From Nostoc linckia NIES-25 (GTDB lineage Bacteria; Cyanobacteriota; Cyanobacteriia; Cyanobacteriales; Nostocaceae): 64,000 nt of DNA. The first letter of the stretch is position 1, and each line of letters opens with the position of its first letter. Positions 1 through 8,792 of this stretch are shown piece by piece. The notes beneath the pieces are model-generated. The model had not been told where the DNA came from, ran no database searches, and was given only the letters and a program-made list of their open reading frames with translations. Both the position numbers and the translations under genes were made by a program. The stretch is taken from positions 5,681,238 to 5,745,237 of the forward strand of contig NZ_AP018222.1 in assembly GCF_002368035.1 (NCBI RefSeq), read 5' to 3'.

Positions 1-2
1 CC

Positions 3-722
3 AAAGATTTCCGCAACGATATTTCTTTTTATCCCATTGCCCGACCTCTGGAAATTACACCTGTACCCGGTGTCGAAGCCACTCCTTTACTGCGAACCAA
101 ACAGTATCCCCTTAGCTGGGCGGAAAGCGACCTAGAAAGCGAAAAATTGGAATTTAATCCAGATAAAGACCTCAAAGGGCCTCTCACCTTAGGCGTTGCC
201 TTAACAAGAAAACAAACACCCAAATCTATTTCCGCTACACCGACACCGACGCCTACGCCCCTACCATCACCAACCACCCAAAACAAAACTTCGCCTACAC
301 CGACACCTACACCGCTACCATCACCAACCACCCAAAACAAAACTTCGCCTACACCGACACCTACAGCCCTACCATCGCCAACCACCCAAAACAAAACTTC
401 CCCCACCCCCGCATCCTCCGCATCTCCCCCCTCTCCCTCATCTCAAACACCTACTGAGTCAAGGCTGGTCGTTTTCGGAAACTCTAACTTTGCCACCGAT
501 GGGTTGTTTGATAGACAACTAAATGGAGATGTATTTCTCAACTCAGTTACTTGGCTGAATCAACAAGATAAGCAACCCCTTTCTATTCGCCCCAAAGAAC
601 CGAACAATCGCCGACTAACTCTAACAAGTAACGAAGGCAATGTTTTAACACTGTCATCTTTATTACTTTTACCCCTCAGCGGATTTGCAGCAGCAGTTAT
701 TCTCTGGTGGAAACGAAGGTAA
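3..722 (+). CDS. GldG-type ABC transport auxiliary protein, C-terminal part (5' end outside window)
   Basis: The frame is open from base 3 to the stop at 720-722 and has no start in the window, so this is the C-terminal 239 residues of a longer protein. It resembles GldG / ABC_transp_aux proteins, the large periplasmic-side subunit of gliding-type ABC exporters. The sequence shows a low-complexity Pro-Thr-Ser linker of three 18-residue repeats, then a conserved block (RLVVFGNSNFATDG) typical of the end of the sugar-isomerase-like domain, and one C-terminal transmembrane helix ending in WWKRR. The DUF4340 gene directly downstream is the usual partner of this family and supports the call. Function in cyanobacteria is not established; export or motility is an inference. 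Confidence 0.75.
   Translation, partial: KDFRNDISFYPIARPLEITPVPGVEATPLLRTKQYPLSWAESDLESEKLEFNPDKDLKGPLTLGVALTRKQTPKSISATPTPTPTPLPSPTTQNKTSPTPTPTPLPSPTTQNKTSPTPTPTALPSPTTQNKTSPTPASSASPPSPSSQTPTESRLVVFGNSNFATDGLFDRQLNGDVFLNSVTWLNQQDKQPLSIRPKEPNNRRLTLTSNEGNVLTLSSLLLLPLSGFAAAVILWWKRR
237..398 (+). repeat. In-frame 54-bp tandem repeat (three units)
   Basis: Three near-identical 54-base units encode the 18-residue repeat PTPTPTPLPSPTTQNKTS inside the GldG-like gene. The repeat spacing is exactly 54 bases (for example 291 to 345). The units differ by very few bases, which suggests recent slippage or recombination. The encoded segment is an extended Pro/Thr linker. Confidence 0.9.
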
Positions 723-762
723 AAAAGGAGTGGGGAGGTGGGGAGATGGGGAGATGGGGAGA

Positions 763-817
763 AATGACCAATGACCAATGACCAATGACCAATGACCAAT
801 GACTAATGACTAATGAC
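763..817 (+). repeat. Heptameric short tandem repeat (STRR), unit AATGACC/AATGACT
   Basis: Eight consecutive copies of a 7-base unit (AATGACC, then AATGACT) lie between the GldG-like and DUF4340 genes, preceded by a G-rich run of GGGGAGAT units. Heptameric short tandem repeats of this kind are characteristic of heterocystous cyanobacteria. The array ends five bases before the DUF4340 start codon, so it occupies the position where a ribosome binding site would normally be. Confidence 0.95.
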
Positions 818-822
818 AAAAA

Positions 823-1449
823 ATGAAATTGCCACGAACAACTTTAATTTTGGTACTACTAGCGCTGGGTTTAGGAAGTTTTGTTTATTTCTATGAAATT
901 AAAGGTGCCACTCAGCGACAAGAAATTAAAGAGCAAAAGCAGCAAATTTTCTCTTTTGCCGAAGATGATGTGCAGGCTTTAACAGTAAAGACAAAAAAAC
1001 TCACTCTGAATTTGGAACGTAGCAATCAATCTGATAACCCCAAATGGTTAATTAAATCTCCAATATCGGAACCAGCAAATGACGCTATTGTTTCTTATTT
1101 GACAGATTTGTTAGTCAAAGCTAAGAGCGAGCGCACTTTGGCAACTCCAGCAAATCAACTTGGACAATTCGCTTTAGATCCACCACAAGCAACTATTAAT
1201 ATTACCCTCAAAAATCAGCAAAAGCATCAATTACTTTTAGGAAAACAAAACTTTAACGGAGTTTTTTTATATGCTCAAACTGACACGACTACAAAACCTG
1301 ATGGTAATGAAAATGTGCTATTAGTACCTATAGATTTTGAAAATGCCGTAAATCGCGAATTATCTGAGTGGAAACAACCCGTAGATAATGTTAAATCAAC
1401 ACCTTTGCCAAGCAATCTGCCTCTACCGACTCCCACAAATGCCAAATAG
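823..1449 (+). CDS. DUF4340 domain protein (partner of GldG-type ABC system)
   Basis: This 208-residue protein begins with a short Lys/Arg stretch and a single hydrophobic helix (about residues 7-25), consistent with an N-terminal membrane anchor. The remainder matches the DUF4340 pattern: a beta-rich extracytoplasmic domain with a WLIKSP motif and a GLDPPQ-like segment (here ALDPPQ, about residues 124-129). DUF4340 proteins usually follow the GldG-like subunit in cyanobacterial ABC-exporter clusters, as here, so both are probably one transcription unit despite the heptamer repeat between them. The biochemical role is unknown. Confidence 0.75.
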   Translation: MKLPRTTLILVLLALGLGSFVYFYEIKGATQRQEIKEQKQQIFSFAEDDVQALTVKTKKLTLNLERSNQSDNPKWLIKSPISEPANDAIVSYLTDLLVKAKSERTLATPANQLGQFALDPPQATINITLKNQQKHQLLLGKQNFNGVFLYAQTDTTTKPDGNENVLLVPIDFENAVNRELSEWKQPVDNVKSTPLPSNLPLPTPTNAK

Positions 1450-1497
1450 GCAATCATAGAGTTCTCCTGTCTGTTAATATAACCTTCAATAGGGGCA

Positions 1498-1708
1498 TAC
1501 AGATGTCATTGGTGTCAACTTAAGTTCAAACACTTATCCCACAAGCATTTTACCCCACCCCCAACCCCTCCCCTTGGCAAGGGGAGGGGCGATTTTGGCT
1601 TTAGACAAAATCGGGGTGGGGTAACGCGGATCTTGATGCGAAGTGAGAGAACTGAATATCACATCTTTATAAGGGTTTCACGTTAAGTTGACACCAATGT
1701 ACAGATGT
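1498..1708. mobile_element. MITE family B, copy 1, with 9-bp target duplication
   Basis: A 193-base element (1507-1699) is bounded by 17-base perfect inverted repeats, CATTGGTGTCAACTTAA on the left and its complement on the right. It is flanked by a 9-base direct repeat TACAGATGT (1498-1506 and 1700-1708), the expected target duplication. It encodes nothing and contains an internal CCCC/GGGG-rich hairpin. A second copy lies at 19174-19462. It occupies most of the 462-base gap between the DUF4340 gene and purU. The rest of that gap shows no gene. Confidence 0.9.
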
Positions 1709-1911
1709 TAGCCCCTACTTCAAATATGGCTATTTTTTCTAAGTTATATCATGTGCATTTAATTACTTACTAAACCCGAAGAACCCCAAAGAGCCAAAGC
1801 TGTGCTTTGTCTCCCCTAAGAGCAAGTGGGGAGGGGTCTAATGATTACCGAAATCATAACTAATTACCCGAATGTCTACCTACTTATTTCTAATCTAAAA
1901 TCTAAAATTGT

Positions 1912-2766
1912 ATGACCAATCCAACAGCAACATTGCTAATTTCGTGCCCAGATCGCCGGGGATTAGTGGCGAAATTTGCAAATTTTATCTATTCTAATGG
2001 TGGTAATATTATCCATGCAGATCAGCATACAGATTTTGCTGCTGGCTTATTCCTCACCCGTATTGAATGGCAGTTAGATGGGTTCAATTTACCGCGAGAA
2101 TTTATTGCACCGGCTTTTAATGCGATCGCTCAACCTTTAGACGCTAAATGGGAACTGCATTTTTCTGATACTGTACCCCGGATTGCTATTTGGGTAAGTC
2201 GCCAAGACCATTGTTTATTTGACTTAATTTGGCGACAACGTGCTAAAGAATTTATCGCTGAAATTCCTTTAATTATTAGCAACCATTCTAGTTTAAAGGT
2301 TGTAGCAGAGCAATTTAGTATTGATTATAAGCATATTACCATTACTAAAGAAAATAAACTCGAACAAGAAATTCAACAATTAGAATTACTCCGCCAATAC
2401 AAAATCGATTTAGTTGTCTTGGCAAAATATATGCAGATTGTGAGTGCAGATTTTATTAAAAAATTTCCCCAAATTATCAATATTCATCACTCATTTTTAC
2501 CAGCTTTTATCGGAGCAAACCCTTATCACCGAGCTTTTGAACGGGGTGTAAAAATTATTGGTGCAACTGCTCATTATGCCACTGCTGATTTAGATGCGGG
2601 GCCAATTATTGAACAGGATGTAGTGCGAGTTAGCCACCGAGATGAAGTGGAAGATTTAGTGAGAAAGGGCAAAGATTTAGAGCGAGTTGTATTAGCTAGA
2701 GCAGTGCGATCGCATTTGCAAAATCGTGTCTTAGTTTATGGTAATCGGACAGTAGTATTTGAGTGA
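1912..2766 (+). CDS. purU: Formyltetrahydrofolate deformylase
   Basis: This 284-residue protein matches PurU across its length. PurU hydrolyses 10-formyl-tetrahydrofolate to formate and tetrahydrofolate, balancing one-carbon pools and supplying formate for purine synthesis. An N-terminal ACT domain (about residues 5-80, SCPDRRGLVAKFANFIYSNG) is followed by a formyltransferase-fold domain. The hydrolase signature is present in INIHHSFLPAFIGANPYHRA and in the later ATAHYATADLDAGPIIEQD segment with its conserved His and Asp. Length is normal for the family. The gene stands alone; the 3' hairpin at 2803-2826 ends it and the convergent gene. Confidence 0.95.
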   Translation: MTNPTATLLISCPDRRGLVAKFANFIYSNGGNIIHADQHTDFAAGLFLTRIEWQLDGFNLPREFIAPAFNAIAQPLDAKWELHFSDTVPRIAIWVSRQDHCLFDLIWRQRAKEFIAEIPLIISNHSSLKVVAEQFSIDYKHITITKENKLEQEIQQLELLRQYKIDLVVLAKYMQIVSADFIKKFPQIINIHHSFLPAFIGANPYHRAFERGVKIIGATAHYATADLDAGPIIEQDVVRVSHRDEVEDLVRKGKDLERVVLARAVRSHLQNRVLVYGNRTVVFE

Positions 2767-2802
2767 TTTGGCATCTGAGCAAAACTAATTTTCGCCTATA
2801 AA

Positions 2803-2826
2803 AAAAGTCCGCAAGCGCGGACTTTT
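2803..2826 (-). terminator. Hairpin terminator between purU and the 2861-4147 gene
   Basis: A perfect 10-base stem (AAAAGTCCGC, loop AAGC, and its complement) lies between two convergent genes. Read on the minus strand it is followed by a run of six T, so it is a good intrinsic terminator for the leftward gene; on the plus strand it can also serve purU. Confidence 0.8.
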
Positions 2827-2860
2827 GAGAAATAATTATTTACAAGATTGACTTAATATT

Positions 2861-4147
2861 TTAGTTATCTGAATCTATTTCTGTTTCATTCTCCGATTCA
2901 TCTCTAATATTGAAGTAGTAAAAAAGATTAGCAACAGTTAGGTCTGATGCCTGTTGTAAATTAGATTCCACTAATGTTTTATAACCAGTAATTTTAGCTT
3001 GTTCGCTAATATAAAATTCGTACTTTCGACGTAGTTCCGGCTCGAACATAAATAGCAACTGGTCACGAAGTGAATAGAAATGAGACTTTTCAGTTAAATT
3101 ATCATACAATAATTGTTCTGGCGGTTCTGCCACATTGATTGTAGAGTGATGAGTATCTGGATTATCAAAATCAGAGCTAGTTAAAAGTTTTAATTCAGAT
3201 TGGGGAAGCGAGCGCATCCAATCAACATGATTTTGCCATGAATTTAATACTGCTAAATCATGATTTTTTATGCGGCTAATTTCAGGAAAGAGAAAATCAA
3301 GCTCATCATGTGATTCGCAGCGATTAATAACAGTCAGAGCATCTTTACAGATTTTATCTTGGAGATGAGACAGGCGATCGCTAACTGCTGAAACTTCATT
3401 CTGTACTTGATAAGTTGCAACAATTGTTTGCTCAATTGCCCAAGCACATTCAAGTCTGCGTAGTTGACCAGCCGCACAAGTTTCTTCCAGTAGACAGGGA
3501 TTGTTATAATCTGCTAAAGCCGCAAATAACATTCCCCTGACACCATCAATCTCAGCGTTTCTTCGACTAAAATCTTGCAATTGCATCGCTGAACGGAAGC
3601 GGTTCATCGCTTGGATAAATACTCCATAGGCTCTCACTAAAGCTGTGCGATGTTGTTCAAATTTGATATCTTGGGCAACTTGCTCAATTATTTGTCTAAT
3701 TTCTACACCTTGGTCTTTTAAAGCTTGTTTCAAGTCAATAAAACCATTTTTGACTTCTAGCCTCATCTGTTCTACTTCTTTTCTTAATTTCATTGTCTGG
3801 TGCAAGTTGACTGCTGTCAGTGCTACACCCGCTACTGTTCCCACACCAATCAAAGCTGTAGTTGCTTGCAAAACACCCAAGCTAGTCTGTATAGTTTGTA
3901 AGCCATTCAGTACAGCTGTAAAACCTTGCTGAGTTTGATACATCTGTACTCCACCCATAACCAAATTAGAAGCCGCTATCAGTGGAGATAAAGGACTGTT
4001 GTTGACACTAGCACCAATAGCATGAGCAACAAACTGTCCCGTAGCTGCATCTCTAGCCATGCTGATGGGTATTCCGTTGCTAAAGACTTGTAGATATTTT
4101 CCAGCATCAATACCAGCTTGAATTGCAGGCGCAAATTGGAACAGCAT
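2861..4147 (-). CDS. Membrane/coiled-coil protein of unknown function, divergent from a dynamin-like GTPase
   Basis: This 428-residue protein belongs to no family I recognise. A hydrophobic Ala/Val/Gly helix lies at about residues 93-112 (TTALIGVGTVAGVALTAVNL). It is followed by a strongly charged amphipathic, probably coiled-coil stretch to about residue 165 and a helical, Cys-containing C-terminal half. The N-terminal third is Gly/Ala/Gln-rich with no clear signal peptide. It is transcribed divergently from the TerB-dynamin gene with under 150 bases between starts, so shared regulation is likely. By analogy with bacterial dynamins that work with a small membrane or helical partner, it may cooperate with that GTPase at the membrane; this is inference. 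Confidence 0.6.
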   Translation of the reverse strand: MLFQFAPAIQAGIDAGKYLQVFSNGIPISMARDAATGQFVAHAIGASVNNSPLSPLIAASNLVMGGVQMYQTQQGFTAVLNGLQTIQTSLGVLQATTALIGVGTVAGVALTAVNLHQTMKLRKEVEQMRLEVKNGFIDLKQALKDQGVEIRQIIEQVAQDIKFEQHRTALVRAYGVFIQAMNRFRSAMQLQDFSRRNAEIDGVRGMLFAALADYNNPCLLEETCAAGQLRRLECAWAIEQTIVATYQVQNEVSAVSDRLSHLQDKICKDALTVINRCESHDELDFLFPEISRIKNHDLAVLNSWQNHVDWMRSLPQSELKLLTSSDFDNPDTHHSTINVAEPPEQLLYDNLTEKSHFYSLRDQLLFMFEPELRRKYEFYISEQAKITGYKTLVESNLQQASDLTVANLFYYFNIRDESENETEIDSDN

Positions 4148-4291
4148 AATTTTTAGGTTGCTAAAGGCTAATTTTCTTGAGCCTAACTGGTATAAAAAAG
4201 CAAAGATAACCGTATTTATTCGGTATATTAATTAATTTTGTCTAAATCTGGGCATACTAAACCTGAAAAACTCTATCGCCTCAAATATTTT

Positions 4292-6859
4292 ATGGATGCT
4301 TCACTCGTTGACTCTAAAATTGTTGAACTTTTGTCACAGATTACTGGACAAAAACTGACTCAAAAGAATCTCACGCCACCTGTGATATTTCTGGCAAATT
4401 TAGTTACGGTGTTGCTGGGAGTGATATTTGTAGATGGCATAGTAGCAGAGTCAGAAAAGCAACGTTTATTAACAACCCTTTATCGATTTAGCGTTCCAGA
4501 AAGTGATGCGCGTAGGTTAACGCATTTGATGATTAAGGGAGTCAAAGAGAATCAAGTTTATAAGCAAGTTAATAGTTTACTAGCATTAGCGGCTCCACTT
4601 TCTGAATCAGAAAAGCTGTTATTAATTAGTTTTGGCTATGAAATGTCAGCAGCTGATGGCGAAATTCATTCAGGAGAGAAAAAATATTTGGAAATAGTTG
4701 CTAAACACTTAGATATTCAACCACAATATTTAGCAGTTTTAGAGGCTGGATTTACTCATCAATTAAATGTAGATACTGCTGCTTTAGATGAAGTACATTT
4801 TTTGCTTAATTCAGCTCGATTCCAAAAACTAGATACTATATTTGTTAAGGCTGCAAGCGATATCTTAACCTCTCTACCTGCTAAAGCAGAACGCCAAATA
4901 ACTAAAATGCGTAGAAAAGTTTCTTATGGAGAATTAAAAAAATTCCAAGAATATCGTAAACAATTAGACAATTATTGTTATCAGTTACTTCAGATAATCC
5001 AAGACTGTACTAATCGTGGCTTCTTACCTCATACTTTGATAGAGGAGTTAGGGAAAGTCTCACAAAAAGTACAATGCCAGAGGTTTCGAGTATCAGTGCT
5101 AGGCGAGTTTAGTCAAGGAAAATCAACTTTACTTAATGCCTTACTAGGTGAAGAAATTCAACCTGTGAGAGAGATTCCGTGTAGTGGTGCTGTGACAGTT
5201 TTGAAATATGGAACGCAAAAGCTTGTAGTTTGTCGTTATAAAGATGGACGGGAAGAACAAATTCCTTTTGAGCAATATCAACTAAAAGCAACAATTTCAG
5301 AAGATGCAGCACTTGGATGCCTGAGTGAGGAATTAGCACATGATGAAATTGACGAAATTGTTTTTGAGCATCCTGATTTAGATTTATGCAGTAGTGGGGT
5401 AGAAATAGTAGATTCTCCGGGATTAAACGAACACCCTGACCGCACTGCCATTACTAAAAAACTGCTGAAGGATACTGATGCAGTGATATTTCTAACTAAT
5501 GCTTCGCGTCCGATAACTCAAGTAGAACGCGATTTACTCCACGATGTGAGAATTCAATTAAATCATGGTAAAGAAAACGTACCTGCTAATAATATTTTTA
5601 TAGTAGGAAATTTCATAGATTTAGTTCGTAGTGAAAAGGGACGCGAGCAAGTACAACAGAGGATCGAAAGATTTGTACAAGGTCAAAAGCCTATAATTAC
5701 AGGTGAAAATCGGGTTCATTTTATATCTGCTCAAGCTGCACTAGATGCAATTTTACAAGGAACTGAAGATGAGTATTTAAAAGGCTTTCAAAAGTTTACC
5801 GAGTCTATTGAAAAGTTTTTGACGTTTGATAGTGGAATAGTAAAAATTAAACATTCTATCAGTCAAATAAATCAAGTCATTGAAAAAGGTTTAGATGGGC
5901 TATATCAATCGCAGAATACTTTAGATGGAAAAATTCAAATTTCTGAAGCAGAAAAGCAAAAAATTTTAGAAAAAATAGGAGAAGCTAGTGGGCGGGATGT
6001 CAGAATCCGTCTCTTGGCTTCTCAGGTGATAGACACAGTATTTGAAGAAGCTGCTGAATCTTGGGATAAATGGTATGAAGGATTAGGCGATCGCATGGCT
6101 GAAAAAAGCCAACACTGGTATTCTGAACACAGCCCTGTTTGGAGCCAAGACAAACTCATTCATGATTACACAAATCAATTTATTAGAGACTTGTCAAAGG
6201 AAATAGACGAATGGGGAAATACGAAACTTAAAGATGTAATTTTACAAAAAAATCTTAAGTATTTAGATACTAGTATTGCGTATGAGCTAGATGCAATCCA
6301 AGGTCAATTTAAAAGCCTTGACGAACATATACAAACAAATCTCAGTCAACAGCTTCAACTTTCAATAAATGGTATAAATGATGACTTTATGGGTCTGGGA
6401 GGAATTGGCGGTGGTGTTGGAATAGGTGGTGCTTTAGCTGCTGGATTAATAGTATTTACAGGAGTCGGTTTTATTGCCGTAATTGTTGCAAGTTTAGCTG
6501 CTGCAATTGCGGGTTCGTTTGGTTTTGGAATGCTAGATTTTGATGGACTAAAAGACCAAATAAAGGGAAAAATTTTTGAACTAGGATTTCAAAAATTTGA
6601 TGAATCAATGGAGAAATTCTCCGAAAAATTAGATGAAATTGTTGGTTCAGTTTTTGACAACCGAGTTGAATCAGCTAGTCGGGTAATCGCACAAGCGATC
6701 GCACTTTATGAAAATCTCCTCGAACAGCAGGAAAAAGCACACAGTGAAACTCTGGAACAACGTGAAGCTGAAAAAGCGTGGATTGACCAAAAGTGCCAAG
6801 AACTTGAGCAGATAGAGAATGGACTAGAAGTCATTCTTAGTAAATGTGTCATTGTTTAA
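4292..6859 (+). CDS. TerB-like / dynamin-family GTPase fusion
   Basis: A large GTPase of 855 residues from the ATG at 4292; an in-frame TTG at 4238 would add 18. The N-terminal about 170 residues form an acidic helical region like TerB (tellurite-resistance) domains, with EMSAADGEIHSGEKKYL resembling the TerB metal-site loop. A dynamin-type GTPase domain follows. Counted from the TTG start, its P-loop GEFSQGKSTLLNALLG lies near residue 289, its DSPG switch near 392 and its G4-like NFID near 457. After a long helical stalk comes a Gly/Ala-rich hydrophobic hairpin (GGALAAGLIVFTGVGFIAVI), probably the membrane-inserting paddle, then a C-terminal coiled coil. Bacterial dynamins remodel membranes and some act in phage or stress defence. 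The TerB fusion and the divergent partner are unusual. Confidence 0.8.
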   Translation: MDASLVDSKIVELLSQITGQKLTQKNLTPPVIFLANLVTVLLGVIFVDGIVAESEKQRLLTTLYRFSVPESDARRLTHLMIKGVKENQVYKQVNSLLALAAPLSESEKLLLISFGYEMSAADGEIHSGEKKYLEIVAKHLDIQPQYLAVLEAGFTHQLNVDTAALDEVHFLLNSARFQKLDTIFVKAASDILTSLPAKAERQITKMRRKVSYGELKKFQEYRKQLDNYCYQLLQIIQDCTNRGFLPHTLIEELGKVSQKVQCQRFRVSVLGEFSQGKSTLLNALLGEEIQPVREIPCSGAVTVLKYGTQKLVVCRYKDGREEQIPFEQYQLKATISEDAALGCLSEELAHDEIDEIVFEHPDLDLCSSGVEIVDSPGLNEHPDRTAITKKLLKDTDAVIFLTNASRPITQVERDLLHDVRIQLNHGKENVPANNIFIVGNFIDLVRSEKGREQVQQRIERFVQGQKPIITGENRVHFISAQAALDAILQGTEDEYLKGFQKFTESIEKFLTFDSGIVKIKHSISQINQVIEKGLDGLYQSQNTLDGKIQISEAEKQKILEKIGEASGRDVRIRLLASQVIDTVFEEAAESWDKWYEGLGDRMAEKSQHWYSEHSPVWSQDKLIHDYTNQFIRDLSKEIDEWGNTKLKDVILQKNLKYLDTSIAYELDAIQGQFKSLDEHIQTNLSQQLQLSINGINDDFMGLGGIGGGVGIGGALAAGLIVFTGVGFIAVIVASLAAAIAGSFGFGMLDFDGLKDQIKGKIFELGFQKFDESMEKFSEKLDEIVGSVFDNRVESASRVIAQAIALYENLLEQQEKAHSETLEQREAEKAWIDQKCQELEQIENGLEVILSKCVIV

Positions 6860-6874
6860 TCGCCTTACTTCCGG

Positions 6875-8491
6875 TTATATTTTAACGAGTGATGCGATCG
6901 CTGCGATTAATTTTGAAGGCTCGACAGGTTTAGAGATATAGAGTTGAAATCCGGCTGCAAAAACCTGTTTTTGTGTGGTTTCTGCGGCGTAGGCAGTTAG
7001 GGCGATCGCCGGAATTTCTCCTCCTAAATTGTTGGGCATTGCTCTTATTTTCCGAATCAAGGTATAACCATCAACTTCTGGCATACCTAAATCGCTCAAC
7101 AGTAAATCTGGCTTTGATTGCATAATTGCATTCAGAGCTTCATTTGCTGATGCGGCTACCGTAACCACCGCTTCCTGTTGTTCTAATAGAAAGGCTAAAA
7201 ACTCACGGGTATCAGCATCATCATCCACAACTAACAAATGTATTCCTTTTAGCGAACCATAAAGCACAGATAATGGATAAGGATTGTGTGATGCATTGCT
7301 ATCTTCGCTTCCTAATTGCAGACTTGGTTGAAGCGGCGGAAAGCAAACTGTAAATGTCGCACCTTGTCCTTCTCCAAGACTTTCTGCGGACACTGTACCG
7401 CCATGTAACTCGACTAATTGGCGCACAATTGCTAAACCAAGTCCTAATCCACCATAGCTTCGATTTGTACCACTATCTGCTTGGCGAAAATACTCAAATA
7501 CGTGCGGCAGAAACTCAGGACTAATACCTTTACCACTATCGCTAATTCTCAGTTGTACTTGAGAATTAATTTGTTGTAAATAAACTTCGATTTTTCCGCC
7601 AACTGGTGTAAATTTAATCGCATTAGAAAGCAGATTCCAAATAATTTGTTGAATGCGACTACTATCACCCTTTATCTGTCCAATTTGTTTATCTAAATGA
7701 AGATGAATTTGAATTGATTTTGCTTCTGCTGCCAATTCCACTGTCTCTAGGGCAGCTTCAATAGTAGAAATAAGATTAACGGTTTCTAAATTAAGTGCTA
7801 GCTTACCCCGGAGAATGCGGGAGATATCTAACAAGTCTTCAATTAATTGAGCTTGTAATTGAGCATTTCGTTCGATGGTTTCAAGCGCACGAGCAGTCGC
7901 AGCTGGGTTTAATGAGCGATTTTTCAGTAACTTTGACCAACCCAAAATCGGACTCAAAGGAGAACGCAGTTCGTGAGAAACAATTGCTAAAAATTCATCT
8001 TTAATCCGGTTTGCTGTCTCGGCAACTTCTTTGGCGCGTTGGCGTTCTTCTGCTATCGCTAGAGCTTGGTCTCTGAGGTTTTTATATTCCTGAACTCTAA
8101 AGGTTAAATCTGTGAAATCTTCAATGGAAAATAAAGCATAAAATCCATCTCCATCGAATGCAGGCACAGTGGTAACAGTTGTGTGTTGAATGCGATATCT
8201 ATTTTCTGATAATGGTACAGGAATAATATATTTATGCAGTTGAGAAGAAAAAATTGCTGGCGGCCCGCCTTCAAAAATTTGGCACAAACGGCTAGTATAA
8301 CGAGGCTGATTCAAATGAGGAAAATATTCATGAATAGAATTTCCCAAAATCTTGCCTCTAGAAATTTTCGTCCATTCCTCTAAACAACTGTTCCAGAATA
8401 AAACAATATAATTTGACTGTAGAACAAAAGCTCCTAAAGGAATTTTATCTAAAAGGCTAAATTTTTCCTGAGCTTGTTCGATGATGTTCAT
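6875..8491 (-). CDS. Hybrid sensor histidine kinase (PAS-HisKA-HATPase-REC)
   Basis: This cytoplasmic 538-residue kinase has no transmembrane helix. A PAS-like domain (about residues 15-125) leads through a helical linker into a HisKA domain with phospho-accepting His173 (VSHELRSPLSPILGW). The ATPase domain carries N, G1 and G2 motifs (NAIKFTP, DSGKGI, GGLGLGLAIV). The C-terminal receiver domain has the acidic pair and phospho-acceptor Asp467 (SDLGMPEVDG) plus the SKP lysine. It is convergent with the dynamin gene and lies upstream of no obvious effector, so its target is unknown. Its position next to the chemotaxis block suggests, but does not prove, cross-talk. Confidence 0.9.
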   Translation of the reverse strand: MNIIEQAQEKFSLLDKIPLGAFVLQSNYIVLFWNSCLEEWTKISRGKILGNSIHEYFPHLNQPRYTSRLCQIFEGGPPAIFSSQLHKYIIPVPLSENRYRIQHTTVTTVPAFDGDGFYALFSIEDFTDLTFRVQEYKNLRDQALAIAEERQRAKEVAETANRIKDEFLAIVSHELRSPLSPILGWSKLLKNRSLNPAATARALETIERNAQLQAQLIEDLLDISRILRGKLALNLETVNLISTIEAALETVELAAEAKSIQIHLHLDKQIGQIKGDSSRIQQIIWNLLSNAIKFTPVGGKIEVYLQQINSQVQLRISDSGKGISPEFLPHVFEYFRQADSGTNRSYGGLGLGLAIVRQLVELHGGTVSAESLGEGQGATFTVCFPPLQPSLQLGSEDSNASHNPYPLSVLYGSLKGIHLLVVDDDADTREFLAFLLEQQEAVVTVAASANEALNAIMQSKPDLLLSDLGMPEVDGYTLIRKIRAMPNNLGGEIPAIALTAYAAETTQKQVFAAGFQLYISKPVEPSKLIAAIASLVKI

Positions 8492-8792
8492 TGTGCGATC
8501 GCAAGTTTAAATATTTTTATGTATGTAGCAAATTTTACTGGTATTTTATCAAAAATAATTCACAATTCAAGAGCAAATTCACTGACTCCGGTAAGGAGGC
8601 AGGGGGCAGGGGGCAGAAGGTAGTGTTTCGACTGCGCTCAACAACCAGGTAGGGGGCTGAAGGCAGTTTTATGGGAGTTTTAAACGTCTACCTACTTAGC
8701 AAGTCTCTGAGGTTTTGAATATTGGCTTCACACCAGATTCTTCACGAATTCTAGATTCAGAATTCAGAATTCAGAATTCTGACTACTTTCTA
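8492..8792. repeat. Intergenic spacer with GGGGCAG-type and ATTCAGA-type short tandem repeats
   Basis: This 301-base spacer has no gene. At 8595-8625 there are repeats of the GGGGGCA type. A short GTTTCGACTGCGCTCAACAACC-like module follows at 8622-8645 and is similar to the one at 13953. At 8751-8780 the unit AGAATTC/ATTCAGA is repeated three to four times and ends in a GAATTC palindrome. These are the usual heptamer-class repeats of heterocystous cyanobacteria. Confidence 0.8.

Noticed and set aside
741..817. CRISPR-like array of short repeats
   Set aside because: Repeats are contiguous heptamers without spacers, so this is an STRR and not a CRISPR. No CRISPR array or cas gene was seen in the window.
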